64,000 nt of DNA from Labrenzia sp. DG1229 (GCF_000521215.1 NZ_KI928932.1:39556-103555), one strand, 5' to 3'. Counted from the stretch's first letter, positions 1 to 9,790 are shown. Numbers and translations: made by a program. The notes: generated from the letters alone by a model not told the origin.

Positions 1-208
1 TTCTTCCATCACCAGCCTATCCCCTGTGTGCCTTGGAGAGTTCACCACGCAGGATATCCTCCGCACGGCGGTCGGCAGCCGATACGAAATCACCTGGTCC
101 CTTGCGGGAGACCTGAAGATTTTCCACTTCGCCGAAATCGCGGACCAGACTGCGTCCGGCCTTGATTGCGGCTTGAACCATCACGTTGAGGAGTGCTGTG
201 CGGGCCAT
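1..208 (-). pseudogene. suhB: Inositol monophosphatase family protein SuhB, 5' part, reading frame broken
   Basis: N-terminus of an inositol-1-monophosphatase/SuhB family protein, a Mg-dependent sugar phosphatase also linked to ribosome and rRNA control. The first residues (MARTALLNVMVQAAIKAGRS, then DFGEVENLQVSRKGPGDFVS) are typical of rhizobial SuhB. The frame reaches TAG near position 17, after only 63 codons (family about 265). Reading on in another frame gives RLVMEE, the expected continuation (canonical GFLMEE), so about two bases seem to be missing (or one extra) near positions 17-25. The rest of the gene lies outside the window. It is the last visible gene of the tkt-to-suhB minus-strand series, 71 bases after efp. 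Identity is secure; whether the break is real or a sequence error cannot be told here. Confidence 0.8.
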
Positions 209-279
209 AGATTGTCACTTGTTGTTGGGCGCTGCCCGGAGTTCCGGGCGCACCAGGTCTTCTTGTTCAATGTCCGGCT

Positions 280-843
280 TCAGTCGGCGCGGCGAACATA
301 TTCCAGCGTGCCGGTATCGACGATGATCCTCTCACCGGCGGTAATGAAGGGGGGCACCATGACACGGACACCGTTTTCCATAAGGGCCGGCTTGTAGGAA
401 GACGATTGCGTCTGTCCCTTTACGACCGCATCCGCTTCGCTGATTTCAAGCGTGACATGCTGCGGCAACGTGATCCCGATCGGGCGTTCTTCGTGCAGCT
501 CCACCGTCACCATCATGCCATCCTGCAGGAAAGCGGCACGGTCGCCGACAAATTCCGATTGCAGTTCCAGCTGCTCGTAGGTTTCCGTGTCCATGAAAAT
601 CAGCATGTCGTCCTGAGTGTAAAGGTACTGAAAGTCCTTTTGCTCGAGGCGGACGCGCTCGACCTTGTCTTCAGAGCGGAACCGCTCGTTGAGTTTGCGG
701 CCGTCGAGCAGGTTCTTCATCTCGACCTGTGCGAAAGCACCGCCCTTGCCAGGCTTCACGTGCTGAACCTTGACGACAGCCCAGAGCGTGTCCTGATGCT
801 GCAGCACGTTACCAGGCTTGATTTCGTTACCGTTGATTTTCAT
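280..843 (-). CDS. efp: Elongation factor P
   Basis: 187-residue EF-P, the translation factor that binds between the P and E sites of the ribosome and relieves stalling at polyproline stretches. The N-terminal KOW-like domain carries the conserved loop VKPGKGGAF; Lys33 is the position modified by beta-lysine in many bacteria. The OB domains follow (VTLEISEAD, then TGTLEYV at the end). Length matches the family. The start at 843 is chosen because it gives the usual beginning [12 protein letters not shown]; the frame is open 18 codons upstream without family similarity. Neither epmA nor epmB is nearby, so the modification route is not shown here. Polyproline-rich TolA in this window would be a plausible client (inference). 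Confidence 0.97.
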   Translation of the reverse strand: MKINGNEIKPGNVLQHQDTLWAVVKVQHVKPGKGGAFAQVEMKNLLDGRKLNERFRSEDKVERVRLEQKDFQYLYTQDDMLIFMDTETYEQLELQSEFVGDRAAFLQDGMMVTVELHEERPIGITLPQHVTLEISEADAVVKGQTQSSSYKPALMENGVRVMVPPFITAGERIIVDTGTLEYVRRAD

Positions 844-1003
844 GGAACGACCGATTTTATCAATTGTTAGGATCTGGAGCAGAGCGGTCCCCGGCATTCA
901 AGCCAAGGCGCCAGAAATTGCTCGCGCCTGTCCACCACAAAAGCCGGGCTGTTTCAAGGAAAAAAGGCAAATTCTCCTCCAATTGACCGGCGTGGAGTGG
1001 ATT

Positions 1004-2110
1004 TTATGGCGATTCAGCCGCTGGATCTTCCGTCGGTGCCATGAGCGTCGCTGCGTGCTGTTCCGCCAGTTTGCGGGCGTCTTCCATGGTCTTTTCGTCG
1101 AGTGTTTCAACGATCCTGTCGAGATTGTGGTCGGGAACACCGTTGGTGCGGGCAGCAAGATGCCAGCCTGCTGCTGCTGCAAAATCCTGCTCTCGTCCGC
1201 GGCCATAGGCATAGACACGAGCCAGGCGGTTCATTGCGACCGGGTTGCCTGCCGTCGCGGCCCGCTCGAACCAGTCGGCTGCCTCAGCCTCGTCCGGATC
1301 CACACCTTTGCCCTGGTGCCGTAGAATGCCATAGTAGACCTGAGCAGACGTATGTCCGCGCCGGGCGGCACGGCCAAGCCAAAAGGCACCCTGGCCCGGA
1401 TCGTTCAGACCGGTCTGCGATTCAATGAAGGACAGTCCGAGAGCATATTGTGCTTCGGGATCGTTCATGGCGGCTGCTTCTTCCAGCAGTTCGCGGGCCT
1501 TGGCTTCGTTGAAGGGGCGTCCTTCGCCTTCCTGATAGAGGATCGCGAGGTTGTAGATCGCGGACGCGTTTCCGGCCCCGGCAGCTTGTTCGAAAAGATC
1601 GGCAGCCTTGGCCTTGTCAACATCAACACCTGTCCCGAGAAGATAGAACTGTGCCAGCTGCATGGCGGACCCGCTGTCGCCCGCGTCGGCGGCCAGGGAG
1701 TACCAGTCGGCTGCCTTGGATTTGTCCAGCCTGATGCCGAGACCTTTCTCGTGGAGGACACCAAGCAGGGCCTGAGCCGCCTTGTCGCCCTGTTCGGCAA
1801 GCGGCGTGGCCAATCCGAGTGCCGTCAGAAACCATCCGCGCTGGAAGGCGGAATAGGCGGTCTCGGCTGTGGCGGTTTCACTATCCTCAAATTTCGGCGG
1901 CCCATCGTCGACGATGCTGAAGAGGGTCTTGTCCCGCGTGGTGACGTCGATGAGAGCAGGCTCGGCGGCCGTTTTTTCGTCAGCATTGACTGCGTCGAAA
2001 TTTGCCTCCTGAGCGGACGCATTCAGGACTGTTTGCCCAAGCAGGAACGCACAGATTACCACGAACATGGTCCGCAATGTGTCGTAAGGACGGGCGCTTC
2101 TGGTCGGCAT
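1004..2110 (-). CDS. Sel1-repeat (TPR-like) exported protein
   Basis: 368 residues with an N-terminal hydrophobic segment (about residues 15-33, VVICAFLLGQTVLNASA) that looks like a signal peptide, then about six Sel1 repeats from residue 100 to 330 (for example ADWYSLAADAGDSGSAMQLA and ADWFERAATAGNPVAMNRLA). Such solenoids are protein-interaction scaffolds, often periplasmic in alphaproteobacteria. The start at 2110 has a purine-rich AGGGAGTAGGATAG just upstream. It lies 38 bases after the ThiE-like gene on the same strand and may be co-transcribed. The specific partner or role cannot be derived from the sequence. Confidence 0.85.
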   Translation of the reverse strand: MPTRSARPYDTLRTMFVVICAFLLGQTVLNASAQEANFDAVNADEKTAAEPALIDVTTRDKTLFSIVDDGPPKFEDSETATAETAYSAFQRGWFLTALGLATPLAEQGDKAAQALLGVLHEKGLGIRLDKSKAADWYSLAADAGDSGSAMQLAQFYLLGTGVDVDKAKAADLFEQAAGAGNASAIYNLAILYQEGEGRPFNEAKARELLEEAAAMNDPEAQYALGLSFIESQTGLNDPGQGAFWLGRAARRGHTSAQVYYGILRHQGKGVDPDEAEAADWFERAATAGNPVAMNRLARVYAYGRGREQDFAAAAGWHLAARTNGVPDHNLDRIVETLDEKTMEDARKLAEQHAATLMAPTEDPAAESP

Positions 2111-2148
2111 CTATCCTACTCCCTGCCTGGTTGGTGGCTCCCGGCAAC

Positions 2149-2790
2149 TTACTCCATTTCCGGAAACGGGTGAGCCTCAAGTATTCGATTGGCTTCGGCG
2201 ACCACGGAAGAAACATCTACACCTGATTGCCAGACGGCATCCTTAAGAGCAACAAAATCCGCGCCGGTCTCCGCCACTTCTGCAAGTGTCTCCATCGAGT
2301 TGCCTGCCATCGCGACGCAAGGCGTCTCGAAAAGTTCTGCCCACCATGAGGCGCCGGAGAGCGTCTTGTCGTGAGCTTTTTCCTTTTCATCGAGGCTGAG
2401 CTTGCCGAAAAAAATGTAGTCGACGCCGGTTTCGGCCGCTTCCATCGTATCGTGCTTGAGCTTGGTTCCGCCTGTTCCGACGATCCGATCCGGCTGGAAG
2501 CTTTCCACGGCGAGCTTGATATCCTCCAGGGAGGAGTCGACGTGCACCCCGTCCGCACCGCTGCGACCTGCCGCCTGGGTATCCCCGTAGACGAGAGCGG
2601 CTGCGCCCCCTTCCTGGATGACCGGAACCAGTTTTTCAGCAGCTTCCTGAACAGCCTTTGTTCCGGCGCCTGGCCAGTAGATCAGAACGCATGCAACATC
2701 ACCCCCTGCAAAAGCCTGTTCAAGCTTTGCCGCCATGTCAGAGATGTCGAATTCCGGAGGCGTTACAAGAAAGAGGCGCGGGCGATTCAC
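2149..2790 (-). CDS. ThiE-like TIM-barrel protein (thiamine phosphate synthase family, divergent)
   Basis: 213 residues beginning RPRLFLVTPPEF, resembling the thiamine-phosphate synthase fold. A GTG start at 2790 is preferred: AGGA lies about 8 bases upstream and the homology begins there; an ATG at 2874 would add 28 unrelated residues. Barrel landmarks are present (GADGVHVDSS, GVDYIFFGKLS, TGADFVALKDAVW). The strong TMP synthase motifs are not: the usual GPIFPTxTK loop is replaced by FFGKLSLDEKEK, and the final AIGGI-like motif by VAMAGNS. A true TMP synthase role is therefore doubtful. It follows fba in the glycolytic cluster, not thiamine genes. Confidence 0.75.
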   Translation of the reverse strand: MNRPRLFLVTPPEFDISDMAAKLEQAFAGGDVACVLIYWPGAGTKAVQEAAEKLVPVIQEGGAAALVYGDTQAAGRSGADGVHVDSSLEDIKLAVESFQPDRIVGTGGTKLKHDTMEAAETGVDYIFFGKLSLDEKEKAHDKTLSGASWWAELFETPCVAMAGNSMETLAEVAETGADFVALKDAVWQSGVDVSSVVAEANRILEAHPFPEME

Positions 2791-2846
2791 GTTCGGGATC
2801 CTGACTGAAGGGATTGCTATTGGGTTTCTTGTCCCTAAAGACGGCG

Positions 2847-2871
2847 AAAGAGGGACGCAAGGCCCCTCTTT
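2847..2871 (-). terminator. Hairpin downstream of fba
   Basis: Perfect 8-bp inverted repeat, AAAGAGGG and CCCTCTTT with a 9-base loop, between the fba stop and the ThiE-like start. There is no long T tract after it on the minus strand, so it may only attenuate or protect the mRNA end. Confidence 0.5.
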
Positions 2872-2910
2872 CAATAAAGTGAGTGAATCAATTGGGCAGA
2901 ACGGTGCCTG

Positions 2911-3978
2911 TCAACCGATTTTCGGGTCCAGGCTGCCATCCTGATAGCGGCCGGCCATTTCGGCCAATGTGATGATTTTCGTGATTTTGGATGCCTGACC
3001 TGCGGTGTTGAAAGCCTCCAGACGCTCGACGCACAGCTTCTGCATGGCTTCGCGGGCGGGCTTCAGATATTTGCGCGGGTCGAACTCGCCCGGGTTTTCA
3101 CTGAGCACGCGGCGGATCTGGCCGGTCATTGCCATCCGGTTGTCGGTGTCGATGTTGATCTTGCGCACGCCGTTCTTGATGCCGCGCTGAATTTCCTCGA
3201 CCGGCACGCCCCAGGTCTGGGGCATTTCACCGCCGAACTGGTTGATGATGTCCTGAAGATCCTGCGGAACGGAAGAGGAGCCGTGCATGACAAGGTGAGT
3301 GGCCGGCAGGCGGCGGTGAATTTCCTCGATCACATGCATCGCAAGGATTTCGCCGTCGGGCTGACGGGTGAACTTGTATGCGCCGTGACTGGTTCCCATC
3401 GCGATCGCCAGTGCGTCGACCTTTGTTTCCTGCACGAACTTGACCGCTTCGGCGGGATCGGTCAGCAGCTGATCGTGGCTGAGCTTGCCTTCTGCACCAT
3501 GGCCGTCTTCCTTGTCGCCCATCCCGGTTTCAAGCGAGCCGAGAACACCCAGTTCTCCTTCCACGGAGATGCCGCCGAGATGAGCCATGTCGGTCACGGT
3601 TTTGGTCACGTCGACGTTATAGTCCCAGTTGGCCGGGGTCTTGCCGTCCGCTTCCAGGGAACCGTCCATCATGACGGATGTGAACCCGGCCTGGATCGCG
3701 GTCATGCAGGTCTGCGGTGCATTGCCGTGGTCGAGGTGAACACAGACTGGGATGTGAGGATAGATCTCGACGACAGCATCCATCATATGCTTGAGCATCA
3801 CATCGTGAGCGTAGGAGCGGGCGCCGCGGGATGCCTGGATGATGACAGGCGCATCGGTCTGATCGGCGGCAGCCATGATCGCAAGGGCCTGCTCCATGTT
3901 GTTGATGTTGAACGCCGGAACGCCGTAATCGTTCTCTGCGGCGTGATCAAGCAACTGGCGAAGGGTAATACGTGCCAT
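2911..3978 (-). CDS. fba: Fructose-bisphosphate aldolase, class II
   Basis: 355-residue zinc-dependent class II aldolase, which interconverts fructose 1,6-bisphosphate and the triose phosphates (also sedoheptulose bisphosphate in the Calvin-type subfamily). Visible motifs are [10 protein letters not shown] (21-30), the metal-ligand motif HLDHG (81-85), the glycine-rich phosphate loop and HGSSSVP, and the NIDTDNR segment near the C-terminus. This is the Calvin-cycle/CbbA subtype. The start at 3978 has GGGAGACACTTG immediately upstream. It shares strand and pathway with pgk, gap and tkt, though the VOC gene and a 233-base spacer separate it, and it probably has its own promoter. Confidence 0.96.
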   Translation of the reverse strand: MARITLRQLLDHAAENDYGVPAFNINNMEQALAIMAAADQTDAPVIIQASRGARSYAHDVMLKHMMDAVVEIYPHIPVCVHLDHGNAPQTCMTAIQAGFTSVMMDGSLEADGKTPANWDYNVDVTKTVTDMAHLGGISVEGELGVLGSLETGMGDKEDGHGAEGKLSHDQLLTDPAEAVKFVQETKVDALAIAMGTSHGAYKFTRQPDGEILAMHVIEEIHRRLPATHLVMHGSSSVPQDLQDIINQFGGEMPQTWGVPVEEIQRGIKNGVRKINIDTDNRMAMTGQIRRVLSENPGEFDPRKYLKPAREAMQKLCVERLEAFNTAGQASKITKIITLAEMAGRYQDGSLDPKIG

Positions 3979-4157
3979 CAAGTGTCTCCCAAGGATCCGG
4001 TTCCGTGTTCCGCCCGCCAGCCGAATTGAATTGACTGGCCAGTTTGGCGGCGCGTAAATCTCCGGTCGTTCTAACAATATTTTCGGTTATGGAAAGAGCG
4101 GCGCGACCGCTTAAATCAATTTAAATACAAGGCACTGAGGGAAATATTGCACACACA

Positions 4158-4180
4158 ATTAATTCGGCCTTCAAATTAAT
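4158..4180. promoter_or_regulatory. Inverted repeat upstream of fba (candidate operator)
   Basis: ATTAATT and AATTAAT arms separated by 9 bases, a perfect 23-bp dyad about 180 bases before the fba start, in the AT-rich spacer between the VOC gene and fba. The geometry (T-N11-A type) would suit a LysR-family or other dimeric regulator; none is encoded beside it. Confidence 0.4.
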
Positions 4181-4211
4181 CATGCGTGTGGCTGGATCCG
4201 GCAAAAGCTTG

Positions 4212-4580
4212 TTACACCAGCGAGCTGATGTCAATGAAGGTTCCAGCCGGATCCCTGACAATCATCCGGCGTTGCCCGTATGGCATATCGGTTGGAGCTT
4301 CAACGATGTCGGCGTTGGAAGCGATCGCCCGCTGATGGATGGTGTCGCAGTCGTCCACGACAAAGGTGAGGATCACGCCGGCCGGCGCGTGTCGGGCACT
4401 GACCGGAACGATTTCGTTTGTCCGTTGCAGAATTCCGAGTTCCAGGTCCGGATTGTCGGGATCTGCAAGATTGACGAACCAGTCGGAAGAGAACTTCGGC
4501 TTCAGGCCGAGCAACGTTTCGTAGAAAGCCGCGGTTTGTGCCACGTCCTCGGCGAGAATGTTTGTAAAACCGCGCTGCAT
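4212..4580 (-). CDS. VOC (glyoxalase/bleomycin-resistance fold) family protein
   Basis: 122 residues with the paired beta-alpha-beta-beta-beta layout of the vicinal-oxygen-chelate superfamily. It starts MQRGFTNILAEDVAQTAAFY and ends with the characteristic RDPAGTFIDISSLV. The start at 4580 is preceded by a strong AAGAAGGGG. It lies 25 bases after the pgk stop on the same strand, so it is probably co-transcribed with pgk. The superfamily covers glyoxalases, dioxygenases and binding proteins; no substrate can be named. Its conserved seat next to glycolytic genes suggests a role with reactive carbonyls, but that is only inference. Confidence 0.85.
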   Translation of the reverse strand: MQRGFTNILAEDVAQTAAFYETLLGLKPKFSSDWFVNLADPDNPDLELGILQRTNEIVPVSARHAPAGVILTFVVDDCDTIHQRAIASNADIVEAPTDMPYGQRRMIVRDPAGTFIDISSLV

Positions 4581-4605
4581 ACTTTTACCCCTTCTTTGCG
4601 GATCT

Positions 4606-5799
4606 TCAGGTCTCGAGTGCCTTGACGCCTGGAAGTTCCTTGCCTTCCAGCCATTCCAGGAAGGCGCCTCCCGCTGTGGAGACATAAGAGAAGCTTTCGG
4701 CAGCGCCAGCGTGGTTCAGCGCCGCGACCGTGTCGCCGCCGCCGGCAACGGAATTGAGCTTGCCGGCACGGGTGTTTTCAGCAGCATGTTTTGCGGCTGC
4801 CACCGTTGCCTTGTCGAACGGTTCGATTTCGAATGCTCCCAGAGGTCCATTCCAGACCAGGGTTTTCGCCGAGTCGATCTTGGTTTTGACGGTCTCGATG
4901 GAGGCCGCGCCGACGTCGAGGATCATGCCATCGGAGGGTATGGCATCAAGCGCAACTGTCTCGTTCGCAGCGCCTGCCTTGAATTCCCGTGCAACCACAG
5001 CATCGTCGGGCAGCACGATGTCGCAGTTTGCCGCCTCGGCAGCCACCATGATTTTCCTGGCCGTTTCGGCCAGATCATGCTCGCACAGCGATTTGCCGAC
5101 ATCGGTGCCATTTGCAGCCAGGAAGGTATTGGCCATGCCACCACCAATCACCAGCATGTCGACCCTGGAAACAAGGTTTTCCAGAAGATCGATCTTCGAG
5201 GAGACCTTCGCACCGCCGACAACGGCAAGTACCGGGCGAACAGGTTCGCCGAGTGCAGACCCGAGCGCTTCCAGTTCGGCCTGCATGGTTCGGCCCGCAT
5301 AGGCCGGGAGAAGCCTGGCAATGCCTTCGGTCGAGCCGTGTGCCCGGTGCGCGGCTGAAAAGGCGTCGTTGACATAGATATCACCGTTTGCAGCCAGGGC
5401 CCTGGCAAAGTCCGGATCGTTCTTCTCTTCGCCCCTGTGGTAGCGGGTGTTTTCCAGGAGCAGAACACCGCCGTCCGACATCGCGTTTACCGCGTCAGTT
5501 GCCACGCCGCCGACGCAATCGTCTGCAAATGCGACCGTTTTTCCAAGCAATTCGGCGACCGCGGGTGCCACCGGAGCAAGAGACATGTCCGCAACGCGTT
5601 CGCCCTTCGGCCGGCCGAAATGGGCCAGCAGAATGACCTTTGCTCCTTTTTTGGAAAGCTCACGAATGGTCGGCAGCACACGTTCAATGCGCGTGGTATC
5701 GGTGATCCTGCCGCCATCCATCGGCACGTTCAGGTCGACACGGACCAGGACGCGCTTGCCGGTGATGTCGTTCAGGTCGTCGAGAGTTTTGAAAGGCAT
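4606..5799 (-). CDS. pgk: Phosphoglycerate kinase
   Basis: 397 residues, the usual length. It transfers phosphate between 1,3-bisphosphoglycerate and ADP in glycolysis/gluconeogenesis. Motifs are [12 protein letters not shown] at the N-terminus (substrate domain), [28 protein letters not shown], and the nucleotide-domain [10 protein letters not shown] near the end. The start at 5799 is supported by AGGTGATCCCA upstream; earlier in-frame codons lack similarity. It lies 107 bases after gap with a strong hairpin in between. Confidence 0.97.
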   Translation of the reverse strand: MPFKTLDDLNDITGKRVLVRVDLNVPMDGGRITDTTRIERVLPTIRELSKKGAKVILLAHFGRPKGERVADMSLAPVAPAVAELLGKTVAFADDCVGGVATDAVNAMSDGGVLLLENTRYHRGEEKNDPDFARALAANGDIYVNDAFSAAHRAHGSTEGIARLLPAYAGRTMQAELEALGSALGEPVRPVLAVVGGAKVSSKIDLLENLVSRVDMLVIGGGMANTFLAANGTDVGKSLCEHDLAETARKIMVAAEAANCDIVLPDDAVVAREFKAGAANETVALDAIPSDGMILDVGAASIETVKTKIDSAKTLVWNGPLGAFEIEPFDKATVAAAKHAAENTRAGKLNSVAGGGDTVAALNHAGAAESFSYVSTAGGAFLEWLEGKELPGVKALET

Positions 5800-5835
5800 T
5801 GGGATCACCTGTTGTCGGGAACAGTTCAAACAATG

Positions 5836-5866
5836 AAAAGGCGGATGCAGAAGACCTGCATCCGCC
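5836..5866 (-). terminator. Rho-independent terminator or attenuator between gap and pgk
   Basis: Perfect 11-bp stem GGCGGATGCAG / CTGCATCCGCC with a 5-base loop, followed on the minus strand by TTTTC. It sits directly after the gap stop, so it should uncouple gap expression from pgk or end part of the transcripts. Confidence 0.8.
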
Positions 5867-5906
5867 CTTGGCACTATGACGGATGTCGTGGCATCCGATC
5901 CACTGC

Positions 5907-6917
5907 TTAGATCAGCTTCGACATCGCCACGGCGGTGTCGGCCATGCGGCAGGAGAAGCCCCATTCGTTGTCATACCAGGACAGGATACGAACGAAGGTG
6001 CCGTCCAGAACCTTGGTCTGATCCATGTGGAAGACCGAGGAATGGCTGTCATGGTTGAAGTCCATGGAAACCAGGGGCTCTTCCGTGTAGCCCAGGATGC
6101 CCTTCAGTTTGCCGTCCGCAGCCTGCTTGATCGCTGCATTGATTTCCTCAACGGTGGTTTCTCGCTTGGCGATGAAGTTGAGGTCAACGACGGAAACATT
6201 CGGTGTGGGAACGCGGATGGCAACGCCATCCAGTTTGCCATTGAGTTCCGGCAGAACCAGACCGACGGCCTTTGCCGCACCTGTGGAAGTCGGGATCATG
6301 GACATGGCTGCCGCGCGGGCGCGGTAAAGATCCTTGTGCATGGTGTCCAGCGTCGGCTGATCACCGGTGTAGGAGTGGATCGTCGTCATGAAGCCCTTTT
6401 CGATGCCTATGGTCTCGTTGAGAACGTAGGCAACCGGCGAGAGGCAGTTGGTGGTGCAGGATGCGTTGGAGACAACGAGGTCGTCTGTAGTCAGCGCACT
6501 GTCGTTGACACCGAACACGATGGTCTTGTCCGCACCGGCAGCTGGCGCTGAAACCAGAACACGTTTCGCGCCTGCCTCCAGATGCATGGCTGCCTTTTCC
6601 TTGGCAGTGAAGATGCCGGTGCATTCCAGAGCGACTTCCACTCCGAGTTCGCCCCAGGGAAGTTCTTTCGGGTCGCGTATGGCCGTTACCTTGATCGGCT
6701 TGCCACCGCCAACGGAGATGGTATCGCCGTCGACACTTACCTGTGCCGGAAAACGGCCATGAACGGAATCATAGCGCAGCAGATGTGCGTTGGTTTCAAC
6801 CGGACCGAGATCATTGATCGCCACGACTTCAATGTCCGTGCGGCCACTTTCCACGATGCCACGCAGGACATTCCGACCGATGCGACCGAAGCCGTTGATT
6901 GCTACCTTGGTTACCAT
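5907..6917 (-). CDS. gap: Glyceraldehyde-3-phosphate dehydrogenase, type I
   Basis: 336-residue GAPDH. NAD-binding motif [10 protein letters not shown] (6-15); catalytic cysteine Cys154 in SNASCTTNC; phosphate-site [10 protein letters not shown]-terminal [13 protein letters not shown]. It oxidises glyceraldehyde 3-phosphate to 1,3-bisphosphoglycerate. The start at 6917 (MVTKVAING) is preferred over the ATG five codons upstream because GGGAGTGG lies just ahead of it. Flanked by tkt upstream and pgk downstream on the same strand. The residues after the first strand (VVAINDLG) suit either NAD or dual cofactor use; cofactor choice is not settled from sequence. Confidence 0.97.
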   Translation of the reverse strand: MVTKVAINGFGRIGRNVLRGIVESGRTDIEVVAINDLGPVETNAHLLRYDSVHGRFPAQVSVDGDTISVGGGKPIKVTAIRDPKELPWGELGVEVALECTGIFTAKEKAAMHLEAGAKRVLVSAPAAGADKTIVFGVNDSALTTDDLVVSNASCTTNCLSPVAYVLNETIGIEKGFMTTIHSYTGDQPTLDTMHKDLYRARAAAMSMIPTSTGAAKAVGLVLPELNGKLDGVAIRVPTPNVSVVDLNFIAKRETTVEEINAAIKQAADGKLKGILGYTEEPLVSMDFNHDSHSSVFHMDQTKVLDGTFVRILSWYDNEWGFSCRMADTAVAMSKLI

Positions 6918-7059
6918 TTTCCACTCCCGCAATCTCTAGCGCCTTTCAGGGTATGACGCTGATTGGTACGCCACCAGAGGTGGCTGCGTTTGAGAGCACA
7001 TTCGTGCTCGGGGACCCGGCGGCTTCTGGAGGATCGCGAGCTGCCGGGATTAATTTCTA

Positions 7060-9048
7060 TCAGGCGCCGTGCCGTTCCCTTGCGGCGGCGACAACGGCAT
7101 CCTTGGTGATGCCAAAATGCTCATAAAGAGCCTTGTAGGGTGCACTTGCACCGAAGCCGGACATGCCGACGAATACGCCATCATTTCCGATAAACCGGTC
7201 CCACCCCATGCGGATACCGGCCTCAACGGCGATCTTGACCCCGCCGGAGCCGATGACCGCAGCCTTGTAGTCTTCGGACTGGGCTTCGAACAACTCGAAG
7301 GATGGGACGGAAACGACCCTAGCGGCAATACCGTCTTCGGTCAGTTCCTTGTGAGCATCGAGAGCGATTTCGATTTCGGAGCCCGACGCGAAAATCGTGA
7401 CGGCTGCCTCGTCGTCACTGTCGGCGAGAACGTAAGCACCCTTGGCGCACAGGTTGCCTTCCTCGAAGGTCTTGCGAACCGAGGGAAGGTTCTGCCTGGT
7501 GAGTGCCAGAACCGAAGGTCCGTCCCGGCTTTCAAGCGACAGCTGCCAGCATTCCAGTGTCTCGGTGATATCGGCCGGACGGAAGAATGTCAGGCCCGGA
7601 ATTGCCCGAAGAGCGGCGAAATGCTCCACCGGCTGGTGGGTCGGCCCGTCTTCGCCAAGGCCGATGGAATCGTGCGTCATGACGTGAATGACGCGCTGCT
7701 TCATCAGGGCTGCAAGGCGAATTGAAGGACGACAATAGTCCGAGAAGATCAGGAACCCACCGGAATATGGAATGATGCCGCCGTGAAGCGCCATGCCGTT
7801 CATGGCGGCGGCCATGCCGTGTTCGCGGATTCCGTAGTGGATGTAGCGGCCCGAGAAATCGTCCGGTGTCACCGGCAGCGTCTGAGGCGTCTTGGTATTG
7901 TTGGAGCCCGTCAGATCGGCAGAACCGCCGATCGTCTCCGGAACCACTTCATTGATGACACCGAGAACAGCTTCAGAAGCCTTGCGGGTCGCCATGGTAG
8001 GCTGGTCCTCGGCAAGCTTCTTCTTGTAGTCCAGAACAGCCTGCGTAAAACCGGCGGGAAGGTCGCCGCGATTGCGGCGTTCGAAATCCGCCCGCGTTTC
8101 CGTATCGGCATCGGCAAATCGTTTCTGCCAGTCCTTGTGGGCATGAGCGGATCTGAGGCCGGCGATGCGCCAGGCGTCCAGGATGTCACTCGGAACTTCG
8201 AATGCCTCATGGGGCCAGTTCAGGGCATCGCGGGTGCCGGTAATTTCATCAGCACCGAGCGGCGCGCCGTGAACCTTCGCCGTACCGGCCTTGGTCGGGG
8301 CTCCGAAGCCGATGGTCGTTTTGGCCGCGATCAGTGTCGGGCGATCGCTGGTCTGAGCCTGACGGATCGCATCGGCGATCGCTTCGGGGTCATGACCGTC
8401 GATGTCGATGGTGTTCCAGCCGGAGGCGGCGAACCGTTCCTGCTGGTTGGTACTGTCGGTGATCTCAACCTTGCCGTCGATGGAGATGCCGTTGTCGTCC
8501 CAGAAAACGATCAGCTTGTTCAGCTTGAGATGGCCGGCAAGCGTCAGAGCCTCCTGGCTGATGCCTTCCATCAGGCAGCCGTCGCCGGCAAGAACATAGG
8601 TATAATGGTCGACAAGCTCCTTGCCGAACCGATCCCTCTGCAGGCGTTCGGCGATCGCCATGCCGACAGCATTGCCGAAACCCTGGCCCAATGGGCCGGT
8701 CGTCGTTTCGATACCGGCACCGTGGCCGTATTCCGGGTGACCTGCAGTGCGCGATCCCAGTTGACGGAAGTTTTTCAGCTCCTCCAGCGAAAAGTCATCG
8801 CTTCCCAGCAGGTAAAGCAGGCTGTAAAGCAGCATGGAGCCATGTCCGGCGGACAGGACGAACCGGTCGCGGTCGGCCCAACTCGGAGCGGTCGGGTCGT
8901 ATTTCAGGAATTGGGTAAACAGGACTGTTGCAATATCGGCTGCGCCCATGGGCAGTCCGGGGTGACCGGATTTCGCCTTTTCCACGGCATCAATGGCAAG
9001 AAAGCGGATCGCGTTTGCCATGCGCTGGTGTTTTTCAAGATCGGTCAT
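7060..9048 (-). CDS. tkt: Transketolase
   Basis: 662-residue transketolase, thiamine-diphosphate enzyme that moves two-carbon units between sugar phosphates in the pentose phosphate and Calvin pathways. Seen: SGHPG (27-31), [12 protein letters not shown] (118-129), the ThDP motif beginning GDG at 155-157 and ending with Asn186 in WDDNG, the pyrimidine-domain [17 protein letters not shown], and the C-terminal domain. Full family length. First gene of the minus-strand carbon block, with a 469-base upstream spacer that must hold its promoter. Confidence 0.97.
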   Translation of the reverse strand: MTDLEKHQRMANAIRFLAIDAVEKAKSGHPGLPMGAADIATVLFTQFLKYDPTAPSWADRDRFVLSAGHGSMLLYSLLYLLGSDDFSLEELKNFRQLGSRTAGHPEYGHGAGIETTTGPLGQGFGNAVGMAIAERLQRDRFGKELVDHYTYVLAGDGCLMEGISQEALTLAGHLKLNKLIVFWDDNGISIDGKVEITDSTNQQERFAASGWNTIDIDGHDPEAIADAIRQAQTSDRPTLIAAKTTIGFGAPTKAGTAKVHGAPLGADEITGTRDALNWPHEAFEVPSDILDAWRIAGLRSAHAHKDWQKRFADADTETRADFERRNRGDLPAGFTQAVLDYKKKLAEDQPTMATRKASEAVLGVINEVVPETIGGSADLTGSNNTKTPQTLPVTPDDFSGRYIHYGIREHGMAAAMNGMALHGGIIPYSGGFLIFSDYCRPSIRLAALMKQRVIHVMTHDSIGLGEDGPTHQPVEHFAALRAIPGLTFFRPADITETLECWQLSLESRDGPSVLALTRQNLPSVRKTFEEGNLCAKGAYVLADSDDEAAVTIFASGSEIEIALDAHKELTEDGIAARVVSVPSFELFEAQSEDYKAAVIGSGGVKIAVEAGIRMGWDRFIGNDGVFVGMSGFGASAPYKALYEHFGITKDAVVAAARERHGA

Positions 9049-9517
9049 TATCTTCCCGTTGCTTGCTTTGGAGCCTCTTTAACCAGAGCGGACCGTCCGG
9101 CAAGGCAAATTCGAGGTGTATCTCTCAGACACTGACTGTTGTCAGTTCCGTTCAGGCGCCAGACAAATATCAGGAACGCGCACCGAGTCAATAAAGCTGC
9201 CGAATCGGCATGCGGGAACAAAAAACCGCTTCCGCAGGTTATAGAGTTGAGGATTCTGCCAAGGGCGCCATTGACTGAGGGAAGATGCGTTGCCTAAGCT
9301 CCACGGTCTAGTATGGATTTGCTTTTTCGCAGCACCAAGCGTGCTTGGACGCGCCGGGCAGCGCCGGTTTCAGGCAATTTTGCCGCAAGGTGAGGCGAAA
9401 GCGCCAAATCTCCAATTACAGGGAATGGGAAGTTAGGGCGGGCCGCCGCAAAAGATCGGGACAATTTAATAAAATGGCGGAAATAGACTGCATGGAAAAA
9501 CCAGCATCACCGATGCG
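9049..9517. other. 469-base intergenic spacer between tkt and the DUF4164 gene
   Basis: No supported gene. It must hold the divergent promoters for tkt (minus) and the zapA unit (plus). Visible dyads are ACTGAC-tgtt-GTCAGT at 9131-9146, about 85 bases before tkt, and CCAAGC-gt-GCTTGG at 9335-9348. Both are candidate operators only; no clear -35/-10 pair stands out. Confidence 0.5.
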
Positions 9518-9769
9518 GTGAAACGGCTGGATGCGGCTGTCGGACATCTGGAAACAGCGGTTCAGCGACGCATGGACGCGGACAGGTCCTTGAATTCTCT
9601 TCAAGATGACCTGCAAAGGCTTGGTGAGGACCGGTCGCAGCTGGCAGCTTCGCTTGACGAGAGCGAAGCCCGCGCACTGCGGCTTGAAGAAGCCAACAAG
9701 GATGTCTCCAGACGGCTGGTATCGGCAATGGAGACCATCCGGAGTGTTCTGGACGCTCACGGGGGCTGA
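9518..9769 (+). CDS. DUF4164-like coiled-coil protein upstream of zapA
   Basis: 83 residues from a GTG, almost entirely heptad-like coiled coil (LDAAVGHLETAVQRRMDADR and on). Short coiled-coil proteins of the DUF4164 type sit just before zapA in Rhizobiales, so a link to the division ring is plausible but unproven. The GTG start lacks a Shine-Dalgarno sequence. An ATG at 9492 is one base out of frame; adding a single A to the five-A run at 9496-9500 would give MEKTSITDAVKRLD and a 92-residue protein, so the true start may be hidden by a homopolymer error. The stop lies 21 bases before zapA. Confidence 0.65.
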   Translation: MKRLDAAVGHLETAVQRRMDADRSLNSLQDDLQRLGEDRSQLAASLDESEARALRLEEANKDVSRRLVSAMETIRSVLDAHGG

Positions 9770-9790
9770 TTCACGGGAGACCGACGACGG

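Noticed and set aside
7783..9135. 450-codon open frame on the plus strand opposite tkt
   Set aside because: Antisense shadow of a highly conserved gene; no domain, no ribosome site, and composition follows the tkt codon pattern.
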